From: Clostridia bacterium
Lineage (GTDB): Bacteria > Bacillota > Clostridia > Oscillospirales > Acutalibacteraceae
NCBI GenBank assembly: GCA_017549285.1
Contig: JAFYVE010000040.1
Location: 1 to 47,781, forward strand
Length of the DNA stretch: 47,781 nt
Direction: 5' to 3'
This document shows positions 43,010 through 47,781 of this stretch, one piece after another. The notes under the pieces are model-generated. The model worked only from the letters and a program-made list of their open reading frames with translations, was not told where the DNA came from and searched no databases. The first letter of the stretch is position 1; every line of letters begins with the position of its first letter. The position numbers and the translations under genes are program-made.

Positions 43010-43435
43010 TTAGTCAGCAACAACAACGCCCATGCTGCGTGCTGTACCAGCAACCATTGACATAGCTGCTTCTACGCTTGCTGCGTTAAGGTCGGGCATC
43101 TTCTGCTCTGCAATTTTTCTTACCTGCTCTGTTGTGATTGTAGCAACCTTTGTCTTGTTAGGTACGCCTGAACCACTCTCGATACCGCAAGCTTTCTTGA
43201 TAAGAACTGCTGCAGGAGGAGTCTTTGTAATGAATGAGAATGAACGGTCTGCGTAAACTGTGATAACAACGGGGATGATAAGACCCATGTCGTTCTTTGT
43301 ACGCTCATTGAATTCCTTTGTGAATGCCATGATGTTGACACCGTGCTGACCGAGAGCAGGGCCAACGGGGGGAGCCGGTGTTGCTTTGCCGGCGGGGATC
43401 TGAAGCTTGATATAGCCTGTAACTTTCTGTGCCAT
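43010..43435 (-). CDS. rplK: 50S ribosomal protein L11
   Basis: A 141-residue protein of the GTPase-associated centre. Start [18 protein letters not shown] with the [17 protein letters not shown] motif and the rRNA-binding C-terminal domain ([18 protein letters not shown]). The ATG at 43435 is preceded by GGAGGTG; the longer frame upstream lacks a site and adds non-conserved residues. About 127 bp without a gene separates it from nusG. Confidence 0.98.
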   Translation of the reverse strand: MAQKVTGYIKLQIPAGKATPAPPVGPALGQHGVNIMAFTKEFNERTKNDMGLIIPVVITVYADRSFSFITKTPPAAVLIKKACGIESGSGVPNKTKVATITTEQVRKIAEQKMPDLNAASVEAAMSMVAGTARSMGVVVAD

Positions 43436-43562
43436 AAGTGCACCTCCGTAAAAAATGTGGTAGTGGCGGAGTGAGTTTCTCTCTCCTCCCACAGGACAAT
43501 CCGAGGGATTACCCTATAACAAGCGGGCATAGCCGCACATTACCATAATAAAATAATGTTTA

Positions 43563-44120
43563 TCAGTCAAGTGCAGGTTCAACCTGATCAAGACCGAGTT
43601 CGATGGGAGTTTCACGACCCATCATTGAAATGATTACACGGACAACATCGTTGTCAACATCAATCATATCAACAGTTCCCTGGAAGCTGTCGAACGGACC
43701 GCCGATAACTGAAACAAGGTCGCCAACCTGATAGCTGACTTCAATAGAGCGCTTTTCAACACCCATTGAAATGACTTCTTTTTCTGTAAGCGGACGGGGT
43801 TTGCTTTCAGGACCTACAAATCCTGTAACACCTCTGGTGTTTCTTACAACATACCATGCTTCGTCAGTCATTTTCATTTCGCCTGACTTGGTATCATAAA
43901 ATACACCCATTTTTACAAGAACATAGCAGGGGAAGATTTTCCTCTCAACTTCTCTTGTCTTACCGTCTTCCCTGATCTCTGTAACAAGCTCAGTAGGAAC
44001 TCTGACTTCGAGAATCTGATCGTGCATCTTACGGTTCTCTACTACTTTAACTATATTATCGGCAACTTTGTTTTCATAGCCGGAATAAGTATGGACGACA
44101 TACCATCTTGCATCTTCCAT
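43563..44120 (-). CDS. nusG: Transcription termination/antitermination factor NusG
   Basis: A 185-residue NusG with an N-terminal NGN domain (WYVVHTYSGYENKVADNI) that binds RNA polymerase and a C-terminal KOW domain (VGDLVSVIGGPFDSFQGTVD) that contacts Rho or S10. Length is normal. It follows secE by 33 bp and starts after GGAGG. Confidence 0.98.
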   Translation of the reverse strand: MEDARWYVVHTYSGYENKVADNIVKVVENRKMHDQILEVRVPTELVTEIREDGKTREVERKIFPCYVLVKMGVFYDTKSGEMKMTDEAWYVVRNTRGVTGFVGPESKPRPLTEKEVISMGVEKRSIEVSYQVGDLVSVIGGPFDSFQGTVDMIDVDNDVVRVIISMMGRETPIELGLDQVEPALD

Positions 44121-44153
44121 TATAGATACCTCCCGTAATCAGCAAAATAATTT

Positions 44154-44558
44154 TCAAGCTGTTGCATCCTCTGCTTCAGCTGCGTGGTCATGTCCTTCGT
44201 GTTCATCTGCAACATCGCTTACGCTTTCACCCTGTGTAGCGTCCTGAATTGCACGGATACCCTGTGAAAATGCGAAGTCTGCAAGCCAGATGCCTGCGCC
44301 GACGATAATAGTTACAAGAAGAACGATAAGTGTGTTCTTGAAAACTGTCTTTCTGTCGGGCCAGATAACCTTTTTACATGTACCTTTGAAATCTTTGAAG
44401 AATTTCTTGATAGCAGCAAATATACGTGTGAACACGTTGCCCTCTTTCTTGGGCTTGCTCTGCTTGATTCGCTCTTTTTTTGCTTTAAGAGCTTCTTTTT
44501 CGGCCTGTTTCTGAGCTTTTAAAGCTTCTTTGTCGACCTGTCTGTTTTCATCAGCCAC
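44154..44558 (-). CDS. secE: Preprotein translocase subunit SecE with long charged tails
   Basis: SecE is the essential clamp around SecY. The conserved core is the amphipathic helix and single membrane helix (FKGTCKKVIWPDRKTVFKNT, then TLIVLLVTIIVGAGIWLADF, residues about 75-97). At 134 residues it is much longer than the usual 60-75: a lysine-rich N-terminus (KEALKAKKERIKQSKPKKEG) and an acidic/His C-terminal tail at about 100-134 that includes EHEGHDHAAEAED and should face outward. The start is GTG at 44558, nine bases after AAAGGAG. It lies between rpmG and nusG as in most bacteria. Confidence 0.95.
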   Translation of the reverse strand: MADENRQVDKEALKAQKQAEKEALKAKKERIKQSKPKKEGNVFTRIFAAIKKFFKDFKGTCKKVIWPDRKTVFKNTLIVLLVTIIVGAGIWLADFAFSQGIRAIQDATQGESVSDVADEHEGHDHAAEAEDATA

Positions 44559-44606
44559 GTGAAGAATCTCCTTTCATAGTCGGATACTGCAAATCTTTGC
44601 GTCCGA

Positions 44607-44756
44607 TTACTTGGTTTCCCTGTGAAGAGTATGCTTCTTGCAGAATCTGCAGTACTTGTTCATCTCTAATCTGTCGGGTGTGTTCTTCTTATTCTTCATT
44701 GTGTTGTAATTGCGCTGCTTGCATTCTGTACAAGCAAGAGTAACCTTAACTCTCAT
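44607..44756 (-). CDS. rpmG: 50S ribosomal protein L33
   Basis: A 49-residue protein: [19 protein letters not shown], then [18 protein letters not shown] and [10 protein letters not shown]. Two CxxC pairs mark the zinc-binding form. It starts after GGAGGTG at 44756 and is the first gene of the rpmG-secE-nusG-rplK-rplA unit. Confidence 0.97.
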   Translation of the reverse strand: MRVKVTLACTECKQRNYNTMKNKKNTPDRLEMNKYCRFCKKHTLHRETK

Positions 44757-44860
44757 AACGGCACCTCCATAATTAATGTAGCCTCCCTCTTTATATTTAG
44801 AGAGCCTGTGTCACCTTGAAAAAATGCACACAAAAAAATAGCCCTCAAAGAGGTATAAAC

Positions 44861-44889
44861 AATATATCACAATAAATGCAATATGTCAA
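44861..44889 (-). promoter_or_regulatory. Sigma-A promoter of the rpmG-secE-nusG operon
   Basis: Minus-strand TTGACA (44884-44889), 17 bases, TATATT (44861-44866). A leader of about 100 bases follows. I see no tRNA gene in the leader or between rpmG and secE. Confidence 0.88.
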
Positions 44890-44920
44890 GAGTTTTTTCA
44901 ATTTTGGTCAAACTGTTGAA

Positions 44921-44984
44921 TACGGCGGAAAATTAAACTTTTCACAATGCATAATGCACAATAAAAGGCTCATTTTCCGCCGTA
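44921..44984. repeat. 13-bp inverted repeat flanking a 38-bp A/T-rich core
   Basis: TACGGCGGAAAAT (44921-44933) is mirrored exactly at 44972-44984; TGGTCA (44905-44910) and TGACCA (44984-44989) extend the symmetry with a 10-bp bulge. The core holds CACAATGCATAATGCACAAT, a motif style seen as extragenic repeats in Clostridia. It lies between the MBOAT operon end and the L33 promoter. It may serve as a terminator but lacks a T-run. Confidence 0.7.
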
Positions 44985-44992
44985 TGACCATT

Positions 44993-46099
44993 TTATTTGA
45001 ATGCAGATGAACTGTTCAGAAGCATTGTGCTGTAAATGAACAGAACATCGCAGTTTTCAAAATCCACGAATGCACCGAGCATCGCAGGATTGATATACCT
45101 TATATCAACAAGAGTTATCTTGCTGTATCCTTCAGCAAGAAGCGGTGAAAGACTGCCTGAGAATGAATCTCTGAACATAACGAGTTCACGGTCTGTTTCT
45201 GCAAGAGGATTCTCACACACAATCAATGCATCCGATCCTGACATAAACATTTCATACGGGTCTTTGCCGTATGCCTCTTCCATATCATAAACACTCTTTT
45301 CAACAGGTTTGCCCGAATCATAACTTGTAACAACACAGTTATTGAGTGTTTCGTTTGTGAGATATTTCAGAGTGTCTGCTTTATACGGTAATGCAGACTG
45401 ACCGTAATAAACACCGTAAAAAGGATTATCGAGTGTGTTTACGGTATATTCAGCCTTCACGTCAACTCCCATACATTCACCGATATATTCCGCAACATCG
45501 GTTATGTTTTCCTGACGCCAGTGAGTGTCTGTATTGTAATAATCATCAATTGAAAGTTTATCAATTATATCAACGTATGTCATATATGATGTTTTTTCTT
45601 TCATATATGAAACAAGATTGTCATAATCGAGTGAGAGATATCCGTTTTTCTCAGCAAGGAAATAATTCTTATCGGGCACTATTGAGAAATAAACTTCTGA
45701 ATCTGTTCCTTCTATATACTTTTCATATATATATAAGAATTTTTCTGCCGCATTATCAAGCATCGGAAAACTTAACGGATATTCAAGCTTTGAAAGATGA
45801 CCGTCAGCGGTATAGATATCATTATTATCCTTTTTGACAAAGACATATTTTTCGCTGAGTGCTTTTACAGAACGGAACAAATCACGCATCGGGAAACGGT
45901 CAACGGTGTAATCTTCAAATTCAGACATAAAATCTGCCGAAAGAATATTCTCCCACGTAATTTCGGGAAATGATGCAAGAACACGTCTTTCTGAGTCTGA
46001 ATAATCGGGTCCGGGCTTTACAATGCACCATACAGAGAGTGTCAGAAGAATGACTGCAGATAAAACAGTCAGAACAATACTTTTTATTTTATCATTCAT
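44993..46099 (-). CDS. DHHW-family partner of an O-acyltransferase (AlgJ/AlgX-like)
   Basis: A 368-residue protein with an N-terminal membrane anchor (SIVLTVLSAVILLTLSVWCI) and an SGNH-hydrolase-like outer domain. The family motif appears as YYNTDTHWRQE. A preceding stretch (YTVDRFPMRDLFRSVKALSE) is typical for DHHW/AlgJ-like proteins. These proteins work outside the cell, taking acyl groups delivered by an MBOAT transporter and placing them on polysaccharide. The gene starts 12 bp after the MBOAT gene, so the two form an operon. The acceptor glycan is unknown; the ABC-exported polysaccharide 32 kb away is one candidate. Confidence 0.88.
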   Translation of the reverse strand: MNDKIKSIVLTVLSAVILLTLSVWCIVKPGPDYSDSERRVLASFPEITWENILSADFMSEFEDYTVDRFPMRDLFRSVKALSEKYVFVKKDNNDIYTADGHLSKLEYPLSFPMLDNAAEKFLYIYEKYIEGTDSEVYFSIVPDKNYFLAEKNGYLSLDYDNLVSYMKEKTSYMTYVDIIDKLSIDDYYNTDTHWRQENITDVAEYIGECMGVDVKAEYTVNTLDNPFYGVYYGQSALPYKADTLKYLTNETLNNCVVTSYDSGKPVEKSVYDMEEAYGKDPYEMFMSGSDALIVCENPLAETDRELVMFRDSFSGSLSPLLAEGYSKITLVDIRYINPAMLGAFVDFENCDVLFIYSTMLLNSSSAFK

Positions 46100-46111
46100 A
46101 ATGCACCCTCC

Positions 46112-47512
46112 TTAAAATCTGAAATAAAGGAACGGATTGAAAGAGCCGTCAACGAGATATGCCGTAATCATTACAAAAAGAATGATACACACAGCAGGCT
46201 CGATAAGATTGATAACCTTATTCCCCGTTTCCTTTTCTCTGATTTTTCCAACAATTCTCTTCGGAAGTGGTGTTGCACCGATAATTGCAATTACTATCAC
46301 AAGAAGATAACTTCTCAGGTAATATACAAACTCTGCCGAGGACACAGGAACACCTGCAAGACCGAACATTCCTGCTAAATCAGAGAATGCAACCGACATA
46401 TCAGCGGCATTGAAGATAACAAAACTGATTATTACAAGGAACATCACATAAATGTGTGATATAACCTTTGATTTATTCAACTTTTTAAGAAGGAAGGACT
46501 TTTCAATCAGCAGAAGAACCGCAAAATACAGACCCCATACAGGGAAATTCCATTCAGCGCCGTGCCAGAAGCCTGTCAGAAGCCATACAACGAGAATATT
46601 AAAAAACTGTCTGGGTTTTGAAACCCTGTTACCGCCCAACGGAATATATACATAATCTCTGAACCATGTGCCGAGTGACATATGCCATCTTCTCCAGAAT
46701 TCGGTCACACTCTTTGAAATATACGGATAATTGAAGTTTTCCATAAATTCAAAGCCCATAATCTTGCCAAGACCTATAGCCATATCGCTGTAGCCTGAGA
46801 AGTCAAAATAGATGTGGAGTGTAAAAGAAACAGAATAAAGCCAGAAGAACAGAACGGATTTATCTTCCGAAGCACGGAAAATATCGCAGAGTTCACCCAA
46901 TGCGTTTGCAATAAGGATTTTCTTTGAAAGTCCGAGAATAAAACGTCTTATACCGTCCGATATTTTTGCAAAATTATGAGTTCTGTTTTCAAGCTGAAGT
47001 GCAACATCCGAATAACGGACAATAGGACCTGCAATAAGCTGAGGGAAAAGAGAAATATAAGCAGCAAGGGTTATCGGATTCTTCTGAGCAGGTGTATCAC
47101 TACGGTAGACATCAATTGTATAGCTGAGAAGCTGGAAAGTATAAAATGAAATACCGATGGGCAGAGCAATTCTCAGAAGAGGCACAGAAAGACCCGTCAC
47201 CGCATTGAAATTTGAAATAAAGAAATCCGCATATTTGAAATATCCGAGTGCACCGATACTGAAAATGACCGATATTGCAAGAAAAACTTTTGAAAGAGTT
47301 TTTTCTCTGAATTTTTCAATCAGCAGACCGAGAATATAGCCCACAGTAATTGAAACAATCATAAGAATGACATACTTCGGCTCTCCCCAGGCATAGAAAA
47401 ACAGGCTGGAGATGAGAATTACTGTATTTTTAAGTTTTTTCGGTGCTATAAAATAAAATATCAGTACTGCAGGGAGAAAATAGTATAAAAAAGGAATGCT
47501 TGAGAATAACAC
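46112..47512 (-). CDS. MBOAT-family O-acyltransferase (AlgI/DltB-like)
   Basis: A 466-residue polytopic membrane protein that carries acyl groups through the membrane for glycan acylation. Conserved landmarks: SVTEFWRRWHMSLGTWFRDY, YIPLGGNR, and the invariant histidine in LTGFWHGAEWNF. It has about eleven to twelve helices. The start is a GTG at 47512, chosen because CAGGAG lies seven bases upstream and the product then begins LFSSIPFLYYFLPA as in relatives; the longer frame enters the repeat region. It is followed by the DHHW gene 12 bp downstream. Confidence 0.93.
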   Translation of the reverse strand: MLFSSIPFLYYFLPAVLIFYFIAPKKLKNTVILISSLFFYAWGEPKYVILMIVSITVGYILGLLIEKFREKTLSKVFLAISVIFSIGALGYFKYADFFISNFNAVTGLSVPLLRIALPIGISFYTFQLLSYTIDVYRSDTPAQKNPITLAAYISLFPQLIAGPIVRYSDVALQLENRTHNFAKISDGIRRFILGLSKKILIANALGELCDIFRASEDKSVLFFWLYSVSFTLHIYFDFSGYSDMAIGLGKIMGFEFMENFNYPYISKSVTEFWRRWHMSLGTWFRDYVYIPLGGNRVSKPRQFFNILVVWLLTGFWHGAEWNFPVWGLYFAVLLLIEKSFLLKKLNKSKVISHIYVMFLVIISFVIFNAADMSVAFSDLAGMFGLAGVPVSSAEFVYYLRSYLLVIVIAIIGATPLPKRIVGKIREKETGNKVINLIEPAVCIILFVMITAYLVDGSFNPFLYFRF

Positions 47513-47559
47513 TGTATCACTCCTGTAAATCAGAATTTGTCGGGATGATTTTAATAATG

Positions 47560-47731
47560 TGTAGGGACCGATGCCCACATCGGTCCGCATTTGTCGAAGA
47601 CAAATCGGAAATCTCTGATTTCCGCATAACGAACAATTTAATTCATTAAGATTGTTGCAATAGAACGATTTTCAATCGTTATTGCTCCATTACATTACGC
47701 AATCGGACCGATGTGGGCATCGGTCCCTACA
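47560..47731. repeat. Palindrome-rich element bounded by 27-bp inverted repeats
   Basis: The 27 bases at 47560-47586 are the exact reverse complement of 47705-47731; each copy is itself a hairpin (GACCGATG / CATCGGTC around a 4-nt loop). The 118 bases between contain hairpins at 47589-47605 (ATTTGTC, loop GAA), 47606-47624 (CGGAAATC, loop TCT), about 47632-47656 (AACAAT/ATTGTT), and 47657-47685 (GCAATA...TATTGC, loop TTC). No frame is supported. After it, 47732-47781 is an A/T-rich stretch with two copies of ATTGTACATT and no gene. Confidence 0.88.
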
Positions 47732-47781
47732 TAATTTGTTTTTCCTGAAATCATTGTACATTGTAAATTGTACATTATTCA

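Noticed and set aside
43436-43562. Regulatory leader between nusG and rplK
   Set aside because: Some G/C-rich imperfect stems are present, but no motif or terminator I can name, so nothing is claimed.
44559-44606. tRNA-Trp between rpmG and secE, common in many bacteria
   Set aside because: Only 48 bases are available and they do not fold as a tRNA.
47513-47590. Longer N-terminus for the MBOAT protein
   Set aside because: The extra 26 residues run into the palindromic repeat and have no ribosome site, whereas GTG at 47512 has CAGGAG upstream.

Overview
The window reads as a chromosomal piece of a gut-type, spore-forming Clostridia bacterium, most like the Oscillospirales/Ruminococcaceae. The grounds are low-to-moderate GC, strong GGAGG-type ribosome sites, TTGACA-17-TATAAT promoters, a spoIIGA-sigE pair, a YpeB germination protein, a dockerin-bearing secreted protein, glycogen phosphorylase, and many secreted proteins with Gram-positive signal peptides. 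No lipopolysaccharide or outer-membrane assembly genes are seen. Both ends lie in palindromic repeat arrays, as expected if this is a contig that broke at repeats. Family names come from recognised motifs only; no database search was run.

Layout. 1-200: array of 3-nt-loop hairpins joined by a constant CATCATT, then a promoter. 204-3203: GH2 beta-galactosidase. 3245-12954 (minus): a surface-polysaccharide operon read from 13.0 kb leftward: ABC-2 permease, ATPase, small coiled-coil protein, 1072-aa multidomain glycosyltransferase, UDP-ManNAc dehydrogenase, UDP-GlcNAc 2-epimerase, and a secreted sialate-O-acetylesterase-like protein. 13181-16481: a sigma-factor-like protein tethered by one membrane helix to a GLUG-repeat ectodomain, followed by a BspA-type leucine-rich-repeat membrane protein. 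16609-19099: sugar-nucleotide genes (epimerase, cupin, and a fused heptose-phosphate nucleotidyltransferase/phosphatase). 19145-21407 (minus): ECF sigma factor with a membrane-bound probable anti-sigma factor. 21526-24081 (minus): dockerin protein, Asn-rich membrane-anchored protein, metallophosphoesterase. 24288-26141: three-helix membrane protein. 26206-30480 (minus): glycogen phosphorylase and GH13 amylase.

30740-37475: a second metallophosphoesterase, a small membrane protein that seems to lack a normal start codon, a lipoprotein, a 37-aa amphipathic peptide gene with its own terminator, GH20 hexosaminidase, a TM2 protein, and a third metallophosphoesterase. 37543-40634: sigE, spoIIGA and, divergently, ypeB. 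41083-44756 (minus): the rpmG-secE-nusG-rplK-rplA block and rplJ-rplL, the latter with its own promoter and an L10 leader. 44993-47512 (minus): an MBOAT O-acyltransferase and its DHHW partner. 47560-47781: a second palindrome-rich repeat.

How they may work together (inference): much of the window builds, modifies and trims the cell envelope. Polysaccharide is made and exported by the ABC operon, O-acetylated by MBOAT/DHHW, and possibly deacetylated by the sialate-esterase-like enzyme. Two transmembrane sigma/anti-sigma-type proteins could sense the envelope. The most distinctive signals are the hairpin array, the tethered sigma-like protein, and a set of exported hydrolases that all end in a short hydrophobic amphipathic segment, a property shared by the free-standing 37-aa peptide.
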